Source of the DNA: Pseudomonas viridiflava | GTDB lineage: Bacteria; Pseudomonadota; Gammaproteobacteria; Pseudomonadales; Pseudomonadaceae | Direction of reading: 5' to 3' | Assembly: GCF_900573885.1 (NCBI RefSeq) | Contig: NZ_UPSE01000161.1 | Span: 62,001-126,000 of the forward strand | Length of the DNA stretch: 64,000 bases | In this document: positions 30,125 to 38,825 of the stretch, in pieces | How positions within the stretch are numbered: position 1 is the first letter of the stretch | Layout: the number at the start of each line of letters is the position of its first letter | Program-made: the position numbers and the translations under genes | The notes under the pieces: generated by a model | Told to the model about the DNA's origin: nothing | Database searches by the model: none | Seen by the model: only the letters and a program-made list of their open reading frames with translations

Positions 30125-30646
30125 TTAACGCGTGTTCGCAGGTAAGCCAGAACAGTCGGCGCCCACCCAGCGGCCGGTCGATTCGAGGCGCCCTTGCTGG
30201 TTCTGCCCGCCCATCAAAAACGTGCCGTTGACCGTGGTAACGAACTCGCGGGCGTTAAGGAAGGTTGTCTGCCCTTGCCCTTGTCCCTGCGGGCAGCTGA
30301 CGGTGAATTTCATCATCTTCGGGGTGCGTTCAGTAATCTGCTGCTTGCAACCGGAGTGGGCGCCCTGGGTCGGGAAGTTATCAGTCTGTGCCTGCTCGGG
30401 CGTGATGCACATGCGCACCCCGTTGCCGGCCATTGCCACGCCTTGCTTAGCCATGGCCTGCTCGGCCATCTTGCGTTGCTCGGGTGGCAGGCTGCCCATC
30501 AGCAGTTGCAGGTCCGGCATCTGCTGGCCGTTGACTTGCATATTTTTCGACTGAATTTCCCACAGCCCGGGTTGCAGTTTCTCCGCCTGCGCCAGGGACG
30601 AAAAACCGAGCGCGGCGGTGCAGGCGAGTACAAGGCGAATCTTCAT
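30125..30646 (-). CDS. DUF3617-type periplasmic protein
   Basis: 173 residues with a signal peptide ending SLAQA. The mature part begins EKLQPGLWEIQSKNM, the usual opening of DUF3617 proteins. It has two or three Cys near MCITPEQA and GCKQQ, and a GTFLMGGQNQQGRLEST C-terminal strand region. Function unknown. A clean terminator follows, and no other gene shares the transcript. Confidence 0.83.
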   Translation of the reverse strand: MKIRLVLACTAALGFSSLAQAEKLQPGLWEIQSKNMQVNGQQMPDLQLLMGSLPPEQRKMAEQAMAKQGVAMAGNGVRMCITPEQAQTDNFPTQGAHSGCKQQITERTPKMMKFTVSCPQGQGQGQTTFLNAREFVTTVNGTFLMGGQNQQGRLESTGRWVGADCSGLPANTR

Positions 30647-30779
30647 AAATCAGGGTCCTTCTGGCAGGTAGGAAGCCGCGCACTGGGTAGCGGCCAGCAA
30701 TGTAGACGTCAGGCACAGGTGACAGTTGCACCGGCACACGGCACATTGCGTGTCAGCACATTGCCCAAGCGATTCCGGC

Positions 30780-32219
30780 ATGGACCTGATTATTTCACCG
30801 CTGTTTGGCTATCTGGTAGCCCTGACCCATATCCTGGGCGCCTGCGCGGCACTGCACGCCGTGCTCACGGTACGCACTGCCCAGGGCGCCATCGCCTGGG
30901 CGCTGTCGCTGCTGTTTATTCCTTACCTGACGCTGATTCCCTATCTGGTATTCGGTCGCAGCACCTTTGATGCGTACATTCGCGCCCGCCGACATGCCGA
31001 CCGGGAAATGCGCACCGCCATGGGCGATCTCAACTGGCGCCCGTGGGCCGAGGAGGCGCTGGCGGCGCAAGACACCGACGCCTACCGCACCCTGGGGGCC
31101 CTGCCCTCGCTGGGCCATATGCCGTGCCTGGCCAATAATCAGGTGCGCTTGCTGATTGATGGCAACGCCACATTCGAAGCGATTTTCGCCGCCATCGCCA
31201 CGGCCCGCGAGGTGGTGCTGGTGCAGTTCTTCATCATTCACGACGATGACCTCGGCCGCCGCTTGCAGGCCTTGCTGCTGGAGCGCGCCGCCGCCGGCGT
31301 GGCGGTGTATCTGCTGTACGACAGCATCGGCAGCCACGCCCTGCCCCGGCGCTACATACAAACGCTGCGCAACGGCGGCGTCGACGTACGCGCCTTCAGC
31401 ACGCGTCGCGGGCTGATCAACCGCTTTCAGCTGAACTTCCGCAATCACCGCAAGATTGTGGTCGTCGATGGGGACTTCGGATTCGTCGGCGGCCTGAACG
31501 TGGGCGACGAATACCTTGGGCTGAAGGCGCCGCTGGCGCCGTGGCGCGACACCCACGTGGAACTGCGCGGCCCGGCCGTGGCGTGCTTGCAGGAGTCGTT
31601 CGCCGAAGACTGGTTCTGGGCCACCCGCCAGCTACCGCCGCTGATGCTGCCCGAGGCGTACAGCGGCGAAGGCAAGCTGTGTCAGGTGCTCACCAGCGGC
31701 CCGGCCGATGCGCAAGAAACCTGTTCGCTGTTCTTTGTTGAAGCGATCAATTGCGCTCGCGAACGCTTGTGGATAACCAGCCCGTATTTCATTCCCGACG
31801 AATCGGTGTCCGCTGCCCTGCGCCTGGCCGTGCTGCGCGGGGTAGACGTGCGCATTCTGCTGCCCTCGCGGCCAGACCACCGCACGGTGTATGCCGCCTC
31901 CAGCCTCTACGCCTTTGCGGCATTGCACACGGGCGTGCGGGTGTTCCGTTATCAACCGGGGTTTGTGCACCAGAAAGTGGTATTGATCGACCGGAAGATC
32001 GCTGCCATCGGCAGCGCCAATCTGGACAACCGCTCCTTTCGACTGAACTTCGAGATCATGCTGATCACGGTGGACGAGGCGTTCGCGATTGAGGTGGAGC
32101 GCATGCTGGAAGCCGACTTCGGCCAGGCGATAGAGCTGGCGGCGGGCGACGACCAGAACATCCATCGCCTGCGCCACTTGGGGATGCGCATCGCCCGGCT
32201 GATTTCCCCGATTTTGTGA
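30780..32219 (+). CDS. cls: Cardiolipin synthase (phospholipase D family)
   Basis: 479 residues. Two N-terminal membrane helices are followed by two HKD catalytic motifs: [19 protein letters not shown] near residue 225 and [20 protein letters not shown] near residue 400. The layout and length are those of ClsA, which joins two phosphatidylglycerols into cardiolipin at the inner membrane. The ATG at 30780 begins [14 protein letters not shown]; a longer frame upstream has no supporting signal. Confidence 0.95.
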   Translation: MDLIISPLFGYLVALTHILGACAALHAVLTVRTAQGAIAWALSLLFIPYLTLIPYLVFGRSTFDAYIRARRHADREMRTAMGDLNWRPWAEEALAAQDTDAYRTLGALPSLGHMPCLANNQVRLLIDGNATFEAIFAAIATAREVVLVQFFIIHDDDLGRRLQALLLERAAAGVAVYLLYDSIGSHALPRRYIQTLRNGGVDVRAFSTRRGLINRFQLNFRNHRKIVVVDGDFGFVGGLNVGDEYLGLKAPLAPWRDTHVELRGPAVACLQESFAEDWFWATRQLPPLMLPEAYSGEGKLCQVLTSGPADAQETCSLFFVEAINCARERLWITSPYFIPDESVSAALRLAVLRGVDVRILLPSRPDHRTVYAASSLYAFAALHTGVRVFRYQPGFVHQKVVLIDRKIAAIGSANLDNRSFRLNFEIMLITVDEAFAIEVERMLEADFGQAIELAAGDDQNIHRLRHLGMRIARLISPIL

Positions 32220-32233
32220 CGTGCCCCGGTTCC

Positions 32234-32262
32234 GTAGGAGCCAGCTTGCTGGCGAACCCTGC
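32234..32262. repeat. REP-type GTAGGAGCCAGCTTGCTGGCGAA
   Basis: Pseudomonas REP palindrome with centre AGCTT. Related elements at 57433-57500. Confidence 0.85.
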
Positions 32263-32347
32263 AATCCCCAATCGGTGACCCAGGCGCGACCTACGTTTGG
32301 GGCGCACTTCAAAGTGCATCGGTTCCGTAAACCCGGCAAACGCCAAT

Positions 32348-32848
32348 TCAGGCTTCGACTGCTTCCTTGTAAACCTGCAACCCGCGCGCCTGGTAATTGC
32401 CCAGTGCGCTGGGGTGGTCCAGCGTGCAGGTATGCACCCACACCCGCTTGGTGCCCGGCCAGGCCCAGGCCGATTCCAGCGCGTGGGTCAGCATCGGGCC
32501 GCCAAAGCCTTTGCCGAAAAATTCCTGCACCAGGCCGAAGTACAGAATCTCCACATCACCTTCGGCGCTGCGTTGCAGCTCGTAGTAGCCGGCGATAGCG
32601 CCCTGCTCGTAGGCCACGAAGGTGCGGTGGTTGTCTTGCTCCACCAGCTCGCGCCATTGCTCATCGGTCCACACCAGTTTGTCAGTCCATTCCCAAGGCC
32701 CGCCCACCAGCTGGTAGAGGAAACGGTTAAGCGGGAACTGCTTGATCGCGCACTCGACGATGCTCAGCGCTGCCGGCAGCGGTTTGCCACGCACCTGCTC
32801 GGGGCTGTGCATGTCCAGGTAGTAGGTGATGTTCTCGGCGACTGCCAT
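32348..32848 (-). CDS. GNAT-family acetyltransferase
   Basis: 166 residues from the inner ATG (AVAENITYYLDM). The acetyl-CoA-binding loop reads LVQEFFGKGFGGPML around residues 107-121, with a preceding strand EGDVEILYFG and a following AWPGTKRVWVHT. The substrate is not evident. It is isolated between cls and cobM. Confidence 0.83.
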   Translation of the reverse strand: MAVAENITYYLDMHSPEQVRGKPLPAALSIVECAIKQFPLNRFLYQLVGGPWEWTDKLVWTDEQWRELVEQDNHRTFVAYEQGAIAGYYELQRSAEGDVEILYFGLVQEFFGKGFGGPMLTHALESAWAWPGTKRVWVHTCTLDHPSALGNYQARGLQVYKEAVEA

Positions 32849-32960
32849 GGCTGGGCCCTTTGATGGAAATACCCCGAGGCTAAGGCACCGGCGTTTCGAA
32901 GGGCATAGGCAGCTGCCCGGTTTTTTATCCGTACAGATCGGCCGGCAGCCATGCCCATGC

Positions 32961-33716
32961 TCAGTCGCTGGCGGGACGAAACAGATGGGCATGCCCGGCG
33001 CGGTAAAGGTTGGAGTCCGCGAAGGCATCGGCGCCGAGCACGCGGCCGACCACAATCAACGCCGTGCGCTGAAAACCTTTCGCCGTCACCGCCGCTTCGA
33101 TATCGGCCAGGGTGCCACGCACCCAGTCCTGATCGGGCCAACTGGCGCGGTGCACCACGGCGATGGGGCAATCGGCGCCGTAATGAGGCACCAGCTCTTC
33201 GACGATCTTGCCCAGGTGCTGTACCCCCAGATGGATTGCCATGGTGGTGCCATGGCGGGCCAGGTCTGCCAGTTCCTCGCCTTCGGGCATTTTCGAGCGG
33301 CTGCCGTAGCGGGTGAGGATCACCGTCTGCGCGATGCCGGGCAGGGTCAGTTCGCTTTCCAGCAGGGCCGCGCAGGCAGCCGTGGCAGTAACGCCGGGGA
33401 CAATTTCGAAGGGGATATCAAGGCGGCGGAGGTGGCGAATCTGCTCGCCGATTGCGCCGTACAACGACGGGTCGCCGGAGTGCACGCGGGCAACGTCCTG
33501 ACCGTGGCTGTGGGCCGTCTCGATCAGGCGCACGATTTCATCCAGATGCAGCTCGGCGGTATTTACCACCGTATGCGCCCCATGCCCCTCAAGCACCGCT
33601 TCCGGCACCAGCGAACCGGCATACAGCAACACCGGACAACAGCGGATCAGGCGCTGGCCTTTCACCGTGATCAGCTCCGGGTCGCCAGGGCCGGCGCCAA
33701 TGAAATACACCGTCAT
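32961..33716 (-). CDS. cobM: Precorrin-4 C11-methyltransferase
   Basis: 251 residues of the tetrapyrrole methylase family. N-terminal VYFIGAGPGDPELITVKGQRL, then the SAM-site VHSGDPSLYGAIGEQ and EIVPGVTATAACAA motifs. The run YAGSLVP is typical of the CobM/CbiF subgroup. It methylates C11 in corrin synthesis. ATGA overlap with cobE upstream. Confidence 0.95.
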   Translation of the reverse strand: MTVYFIGAGPGDPELITVKGQRLIRCCPVLLYAGSLVPEAVLEGHGAHTVVNTAELHLDEIVRLIETAHSHGQDVARVHSGDPSLYGAIGEQIRHLRRLDIPFEIVPGVTATAACAALLESELTLPGIAQTVILTRYGSRSKMPEGEELADLARHGTTMAIHLGVQHLGKIVEELVPHYGADCPIAVVHRASWPDQDWVRGTLADIEAAVTAKGFQRTALIVVGRVLGADAFADSNLYRAGHAHLFRPASD

Positions 33717-34132
33717 AGGCTCTCCTCCACGCCAGCAACCGCCACGGTGGCCGCTGCGCTGGTGTGTTTGGCAATTAATAATGCAGCACGTTTTCCGGAC
33801 AGCGCCTCCACCTGCACCAAGGCGCTCGCCTCGGCGACGCTGGCTGCGCCCGTTGCTTGCAATGCTGTCGTCGAGAGACTGGAGACGCGGTCATTCAGGG
33901 CGTCCAGTTGCGTCGCGGGCAGCCAGGCCAGCGGCAGTTTCAACACCGCCGCCAACGCGCAAAGCCCCGGCTCGTCACGCTTGTGCTCAACGCTGGCAAG
34001 GCCGGCGAGGTCGGTGACCAACAGGCCATGGGCACGCAGGGTGCGTTCGAGTAACTGACGCAACTCAGCCTCGCTACAACCCGAGCGACAACCCATTCCT
34101 GCAATGTACGGCGCAACAATCGGCACTGGCAA
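33713..34132 (-). CDS. cobE: Cobalamin biosynthesis protein CobE (CbiG C-terminal-like)
   Basis: About 139 residues. GMGCRSGCSEAELRQLLERTL near the N-terminus and SVEHKRDEPGLCALAAVL match the CobE/CbiG C-terminal domain. The start is uncertain: TTG at 34132 or GTG two codons later. Its stop overlaps the cobM start by 4 bp. The exact role of CobE in the aerobic corrin route is unclear. A strong terminator lies just upstream of its start, so its transcription needs readthrough or a local promoter. Confidence 0.88.
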   Translation of the reverse strand: MPVPIVAPYIAGMGCRSGCSEAELRQLLERTLRAHGLLVTDLAGLASVEHKRDEPGLCALAAVLKLPLAWLPATQLDALNDRVSSLSTTALQATGAASVAEASALVQVEALSGKRAALLIAKHTSAAATVAVAGVEESL

Positions 34133-34151
34133 AACGCCTTTTCAGACGAAG

Positions 34152-34186
34152 AAAAAACCCGCTGAGAGCATGCCCTTCAGCGGGTT
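34152..34186 (-). terminator. Strong hairpin between cbtA and cobE
   Basis: Perfect 10-bp stem AACCCGCTGA / TCAGCGGGTT (34156-34165 with 34177-34186), 11-nt loop, followed on the minus strand by TTTTTT to 34152. Confidence 0.93.
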
Positions 34187-34209
34187 CTTGCGCAGCACAA
34201 AAGCCGGGG

Positions 34210-34929
34210 TTAAACCGCGCCCTTGCCCGCGAAACGACGGTACAGCCCGGCACTCAGAAGGCCCAGGGCCGACCAGAACAGCGCGTTGGTGATCAACGAA
34301 GCCCAGATGAATTGACGCTCCAGCGCCTCGGGCGCCAGGCTCGAATGCACTTCCGGCTGCGGCGCGCCGATGACATGCGGCACCACCAGCAACACGGCGC
34401 CGATCACTTTCGCCGCCCAGTGACGAGCAAACACCAGCAAGGCCAGGCCCACTGCGGTGGCGGTCGCGGTGCCGATCCACCAGTACTGGCGCAGCTGCAA
34501 ATCCGCAGCGGCAGTGCCCGGCAGTTCCGGCGGCAGCCCCAAGGACGGCGCCAGCGAGAACGTGGCAAAACCGGCCAGCCCCCAGAACAGCCCGTCACGG
34601 GTGCGGCCCGGCGCACGCAGGGTAAACAGGCCCGCGAGCATCAGGGCGAAACCGACGGCCACCACCAGATTGGCGCCCGTGGTCGAGGCCACGCGCTGCC
34701 AGCCATCTTCCGGCGACCACGCTTCGCTGCTGTGTTCATGGGAATGGGCGGCAGCGCCCGGTTCGTGGCTGTGCTCAGCCGGCGCCACTTGCGCGGCGGC
34801 GGGCTCGGCGGTTTCAAAGGTTTCGCCCTGAAGAATCAGCGGCGCCACCCAGAAGCTTTGCAACAGGGTCAGAAACAGGGCACCCAGCAGCCCGGCAAAC
34901 CCGGCGGTTTGCGCAATACGTTTAATCAT
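34210..34929 (-). CDS. cbtA: Cobalt transporter CbtA
   Basis: 239 residues with five hydrophobic helices, the CbtA architecture. The first helix holds AGFAGLLGALFLTLLQSFWVAPL. Histidines cluster in the loop around residues 50-65 (HSHEPGAAAHSHEHS), a likely metal site. It follows cbtB by 28 bp behind a cobalamin riboswitch, so cobalt import is shut down when B12 is plentiful. It is predicted to take up cobalt together with CbtB. Confidence 0.92.
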   Translation of the reverse strand: MIKRIAQTAGFAGLLGALFLTLLQSFWVAPLILQGETFETAEPAAAQVAPAEHSHEPGAAAHSHEHSSEAWSPEDGWQRVASTTGANLVVAVGFALMLAGLFTLRAPGRTRDGLFWGLAGFATFSLAPSLGLPPELPGTAAADLQLRQYWWIGTATATAVGLALLVFARHWAAKVIGAVLLVVPHVIGAPQPEVHSSLAPEALERQFIWASLITNALFWSALGLLSAGLYRRFAGKGAV

Positions 34930-34957
34930 GACGCGGTCTCTCTGGTCGCACTGAAAC

Positions 34958-35143
34958 TTAGTGGCACGGAAACGCGGCACTGTGGCGGGTGTCGTGAGCA
35001 GCGTTGTGTACCGCCTCGACATGGGAGAAACCGGCGAAATACACCAGCAACGCGCCCAACAGAGCGGCGCCGATGGCAACCACCAGACGCTGGGAAAGCG
35101 AGGCGCTGGCCTCGGCAGAATGTGTAAGGGTGCTACTGGACAT
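34958..35143 (-). CDS. cbtB: Cobalt transporter subunit CbtB
   Basis: 61 residues with a single membrane helix (LVVAIGAALLGALLVYFAGF) and the C-terminal metal-binding tail EAVHNAAHDTRHSAAFPCH, characteristic of CbtB. First gene after the minus-strand B12 riboswitch. Confidence 0.93.
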   Translation of the reverse strand: MSSSTLTHSAEASASLSQRLVVAIGAALLGALLVYFAGFSHVEAVHNAAHDTRHSAAFPCH

Positions 35144-35264
35144 GACCGTTCCCTCTGAACTGGAAATGAAAACGTAGCAGAAGGGAACGCACGAGGAGCC
35201 GAATGCGAGCGCATTCAGACTTCCGGCTTGCGCCCGCCCACCGCGGGTTTTGCCTACTGGTATG

Positions 35265-35425
35265 AATTCAGGCCGGTCTCCGGGCTCGCATGGCTGAAGG
35301 GCTTCAACACACGCCTACCGTTGCGGGGGCAGCGTCGGACTGACTGCTCCGGAACCTGACCAGAGCGCGCACCGACTTCCCGTTTCACCTTGCGTACGAC
35401 GACGCAAGACACCTGAAACAGCGCG
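35265..35425 (-). promoter_or_regulatory. Cobalamin riboswitch upstream of cbtBA
   Basis: On the minus strand: GGTGAAACGGGAAGTCGGTG, then GACGCTGCCCCCGCAACGGTAG (B12 box region), then AGCCCGGAGACCGGCCTG. These are the standard conserved blocks in order. About 120 nt separate it from the cbtB start. Confidence 0.96.
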
Positions 35426-35490
35426 CTAGAACACCATTTTCAGGGGCAAAGGTCAACGCTGCGCTGGTTGGCGGATCGCCCAGGCGGTCT

Positions 35491-35769
35491 TCACAGCGTT
35501 CGGTTGATCGCCACAATGCCGACCGTCAACCCGAACGGGCGCATCACCTTGTTCAGCGACTTTATCGTTGGATTGCCCGCGTCTTGCTCCAGCTGCAATA
35601 GGCTGCGCTCGGACAGTTTGCACAGCTTGGCAAATTTGGCCTGGCTGAGGCCGGTGACCTCTTGGCGTAGACGGCTCACGGCCTGACCCAGCGTAAGGCT
35701 GCCTTGGTTGAGAGCCTCGTGAATCTCCCGGATCAGCCTGCCGCGCTCCTCGATATCCAGGTTTTTCAC
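35491..35769 (-). CDS. hipB: HipB-like XRE antitoxin/repressor
   Basis: 92 residues starting at GTG that overlaps the hipA stop (GTGA). A helix-turn-helix spans about residues 38-75 (GLSQAKFAKLCKLSERSLLQ, then GNPTIKSLNKVM). It is the predicted antitoxin and autorepressor of the module, presumably binding the four palindromes upstream of hipA. It lies downstream of the toxin gene, the reverse of E. coli hipBA. Confidence 0.85.
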   Translation of the reverse strand: MKNLDIEERGRLIREIHEALNQGSLTLGQAVSRLRQEVTGLSQAKFAKLCKLSERSLLQLEQDAGNPTIKSLNKVMRPFGLTVGIVAINRTL

Positions 35770-37094
35770 AGCAAATCTCCTTTGCCCAAGTACGCGGTCA
35801 AATCGCTCAGATGCACGGCCGGGTGGCGCCAGGTCGCGGGCGGCAGCGGCTGGCTCGCCAGAATGTCTGGCAGGGCGAGCAGCTCTTGCGCCTGGGCTCG
35901 CAGGCGCTCGAAGGTGTCATCCGGATGAACCCAGCGGCTTAGCGAAGCGCACGCCATGCGCCAGTTCACTTCGCCGGCCTGTTCAATCGGCGGCGCCCAT
36001 TTGGTGGTGCGACTGATGGCCTCGTCATCCATCACCATGGGCGCCAGGTCGTATATGGGCGCCAGGCGCAGCGATGATTCGCCGCGAATGATTGCCGTGT
36101 TGCGCCCGTGGTTATCCGAGTTACCGAGAATTTTGTTGAGTAGGTCGCGGCGCAAATATTCGCCGATTAACGTGTCCAGTTGGTCGCGCTGGCCGGTGTC
36201 GATCCACAGTCCGGCCAGTAGATCGATCGCTCTGCCGTGCTCCATGTACGCGCCAGCTTCTGTCTCGCCGGCCAAGGAATACACCGACTCCACGGCCAAT
36301 CGCTCGACACCCTGTTCGTTAATGGCCCGGTCGAAGCGGTGCATCCACAGGCTTGGCTTGTTGGCGGTTTCCAAGGCCAGCCCGTGCGGGGAAATGGTCT
36401 CGATGCCCAACGCGTTCAACGCCTGGTAGTAGCAGAACTCGCTGATGAGAATGTCGCGGTCGCGCTGGTTGCCGGTGTTGCGAGGAAACTTGATGAACCA
36501 GTGCTGGGCTGCTTCGGCATCATCCAGCGTCGCGTCAGGGTGCAGCCGGCCCGCTCGATCCTGGGTCATCAACAGCTTCGGCGCCGCCCCGCCCGCTCCG
36601 GTCGCGCCGCCAATAGCAGCGCCCATCTCGTAGGCGTATTCGATGAACAGGCTGTCACGGTCAACGATGTCTTGCCGCGTGAACCCTGGGTGATTGCGCC
36701 CAGGCGTTTCGAAGTACGTCATCGACTCCTTCACCCTCAGATGGCCCACAGGCGCTGGCGTCGAGCGCGCGAGTAGAAAAATGTCCTCGGCCAGACCCGC
36801 TGGCTTGCTCGAACCCAGGCGTTTCATCAGCGACCGTCGCGCCGCACCGGCTGGCGCTACGTCATACAAAAAAGCCGGCGCCTGGGTGCTTTGATACAGA
36901 TCGAACGACAACGGCAACTGTGCGCTGATCGCCTTGGCGAAACGCGTATCAAAGTGGCCGAGGTTAAGGCTGAGGTAGTCGCTGACATAGCCATAGTGGC
37001 AGCCGCCTTGAAAGCCTTTCTGCGCGTCGAGGAAACGCACCTGCATGGCGTCGTGCCACGTGCCGTCGGTGAAAAGCTGGAAAGTCAGGTTCAT
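35766..37094 (-). CDS. hipA: HipA-family serine/threonine kinase toxin
   Basis: 442 residues from the ATG beginning NLTFQLFTDGTW. The kinase has a Gly-rich loop GGATGAGGAAPK near residue 165, a lysine strand WFIKFPRN, the catalytic GNSDNHGRN near residue 325 and the metal-binding YDLAP near residue 348. All are as in HipA-type kinases, which phosphorylate aminoacyl-tRNA synthetases or other targets. At the position of the autophosphorylated Ser of E. coli HipA the loop seems to have Gly next to Thr. It is transcribed before hipB. Confidence 0.9.
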   Translation of the reverse strand: MNLTFQLFTDGTWHDAMQVRFLDAQKGFQGGCHYGYVSDYLSLNLGHFDTRFAKAISAQLPLSFDLYQSTQAPAFLYDVAPAGAARRSLMKRLGSSKPAGLAEDIFLLARSTPAPVGHLRVKESMTYFETPGRNHPGFTRQDIVDRDSLFIEYAYEMGAAIGGATGAGGAAPKLLMTQDRAGRLHPDATLDDAEAAQHWFIKFPRNTGNQRDRDILISEFCYYQALNALGIETISPHGLALETANKPSLWMHRFDRAINEQGVERLAVESVYSLAGETEAGAYMEHGRAIDLLAGLWIDTGQRDQLDTLIGEYLRRDLLNKILGNSDNHGRNTAIIRGESSLRLAPIYDLAPMVMDDEAISRTTKWAPPIEQAGEVNWRMACASLSRWVHPDDTFERLRAQAQELLALPDILASQPLPPATWRHPAVHLSDLTAYLGKGDLL

Positions 37095-37102
37095 AGAGAC
37101 CA

Positions 37103-37245
37103 CCGCACTATAGTGCGGCAAACTATAAGCCATGTGGCTGAAAAACCGCAATTTAATGCGGCAAAGCGAGCCTTACTAGACGATCTGCCGCATTTTAATG
37201 CGGTTAACCATCATGTAAGCCGCGCTGTACCGCAATTTAATACGG
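37103..37245. promoter_or_regulatory. Four palindromic operators of hipAB
   Basis: CCGCA-N6-TGCGG at 37103-37118, 37146-37161 and 37188-37203, and CCGCA-N6-TACGG at 37230-37245. Spacers are ctatag, atttaa, ttttaa and atttaa. Starts are 43, 42 and 42 bp apart, i.e. four helical turns, so all face one side of the DNA. Confidence 0.85.
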
Positions 37246-37299
37246 ATGCTCCGCACGGCGAATTTGACCCATCCCCCACCACTGCGTAGCCTTGCCCGC

Positions 37300-37490
37300 T
37301 TCGAGGTCTCGGCGCATTTGTGCCAGAGCTAAGAGGGAACGCGGTGCGCTGAACAGCCAGGCCGCGGCTGCCCCCGCAACTGTAAACGACCGGCTTTCTT
37401 CCAGTGCCACTGCCACGCGCGGGAAGGCGAGGAAAGCGGCCCGCTCAACGGGCCATGTCGTGAGCCAGGAGACCTGCCTCGAACACATTC
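37300..37490 (+). promoter_or_regulatory. Cobalamin riboswitch upstream of cobW
   Basis: Conserved blocks in order: GCCAGAGCTAAGAGGGAACGCGGTG, GGCTGCCCCCGCAACTGTAA, a CCACTG segment, GGGAAGGCGAGGAAAG and GTCGTGAGCCAGGAGACCTGCC. The cobW ATG follows about 115 nt later. Confidence 0.96.
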
Positions 37491-37606
37491 ACGACAACCG
37501 GGCGGGGTGATCCGGTGGCGAACTCTGTGGCGAGCACTCTGCTGGCCATGGCCGTCGCAGCCGCCCGCCGATCCGATTTCGCGCGTATTCAACAGGGCTG
37601 CATTCG

Positions 37607-38659
37607 ATGAAAAGCTTGGCCAAACTTCCCGTCACCATCGTCACCGGCTTTCTCGGCGCCGGCAAAACCACGCTGCTGCGCCATATGCTCGACAACGCCG
37701 AAGGCCGCCGCATTGCCGTAATCGTCAATGAGTTTGGCGAGCTGGGTATCGACGGTGAAATCCTCAAGCAATGCACCATCGGCTGCACCGAAGAAGAAGC
37801 CAACGGCCGCGTTTACGAGCTGGCCAACGGCTGCCTGTGCTGCACGGTGCAAGAGGAATTCTTCCCGGTGATGCGCGAGTTGGTCGCGCGTCGCGGTGAC
37901 CTGGACCAAATCCTTATCGAAACCTCGGGCCTGGCCTTGCCCAAGCCATTGGTGCAGGCCTTCAACTGGCCGGAAATTCGCAACGCCTGCACTGTCGATG
38001 CGGTGATCACCGTGGTCGACAGCCCGGCCGTGGCCGCCGGCACCTTCGCCGCGTTCCCAGACCAGGTCGACGCACAGCGCCGCGAAGACCCGAACCTGGA
38101 CCACGAATCGCCGCTGCACGAGCTGTTCGCCGACCAGTTGGCCAGCGCCGACCTGGTGATTCTCAACAAAGCCGACCTGCTCAGCCCGGAAGCACTGGCC
38201 GCCGTGCGCGCCGAAGTGGCCGAAGAACTGCCGCCAGCAGTGAAAGTGATCGAAGCACGCAGCGGCGTGCTGCCGCTTTCGGTACTGCTGGGCCTGAATT
38301 CGGAAACCGAGCTGCACATCGACAGCCGCAAAACCCACCACGACCTGGAAGACCACGAAGAGCACGACCACGACGAATTCGACTCTTTCTCCGTGGAACT
38401 GCCGGAAGTCGAAGAACCGCAATTGCTTGCCGCGCTCAATGGCCTGGTGGAGCGTCACGGCGTACTGCGCATCAAAGGCTTCGCCGCCATTCCCGGCAAA
38501 CCGATGCGCCTGCTGATTCAGGGCGTGGGCAAGCGCTTCGACAAACACTTCGACCGCGCCTGGCGCAGCGATGAAGCGCGCAGCAGCCATTTGGTGATCA
38601 TTGGTCAGGAGCTGGATGAGGCGGTGATTGGTAATGAGCTGCGCCAGGCATTGGTGTGA
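37607..38659 (+). CDS. cobW: Cobalamin biosynthesis GTPase CobW
   Basis: 350 residues of COG0523. P-loop GFLGAGKTTLLRHML near residues 13-27, ANGCLCCTVQEE (CxCC metal site) near 75, NKADLL for guanine, and a His/Asp-rich stretch (HHDLEDHEEHDHDEF) near residue 250. It lies directly behind a cobalamin riboswitch and before cobN, so it is the cobalt-handling GTPase of the aerobic pathway. Confidence 0.95.
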   Translation: MKSLAKLPVTIVTGFLGAGKTTLLRHMLDNAEGRRIAVIVNEFGELGIDGEILKQCTIGCTEEEANGRVYELANGCLCCTVQEEFFPVMRELVARRGDLDQILIETSGLALPKPLVQAFNWPEIRNACTVDAVITVVDSPAVAAGTFAAFPDQVDAQRREDPNLDHESPLHELFADQLASADLVILNKADLLSPEALAAVRAEVAEELPPAVKVIEARSGVLPLSVLLGLNSETELHIDSRKTHHDLEDHEEHDHDEFDSFSVELPEVEEPQLLAALNGLVERHGVLRIKGFAAIPGKPMRLLIQGVGKRFDKHFDRAWRSDEARSSHLVIIGQELDEAVIGNELRQALV

Positions 38660-38683
38660 CGAGTACGCGCCTGCTTTTTGCCC

Positions 38684-38803
38684 CCTCGCCCGCTTGTGGG
38701 AGAGGGCTGGGGAGAGGGCCGCTTTTTTTCACAGCTTGTGCCAATGCTGACGATCAAAGGCCCCTCTCCCTCGGTCCCTCTCCCGCAAGCGGGCGAGGGA
38801 TGC
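38684..38803. repeat. Long inverted repeat (CCCTCGCCCGCTTGTGGGAG type)
   Basis: The left arm CCCTCGCCCGCTTG...GAGAGGG (38684-38720) is complementary to the right arm CCCCTCTCCC...CAAGCGGGCGAGGG (38760-38803). It occupies the cobW-cobN gap and could reduce transcript passage into cobN or stabilise the cobW end. Confidence 0.8.
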
Positions 38804-38825
38804 AAAGCGCGGCGGGCGATTAGTC

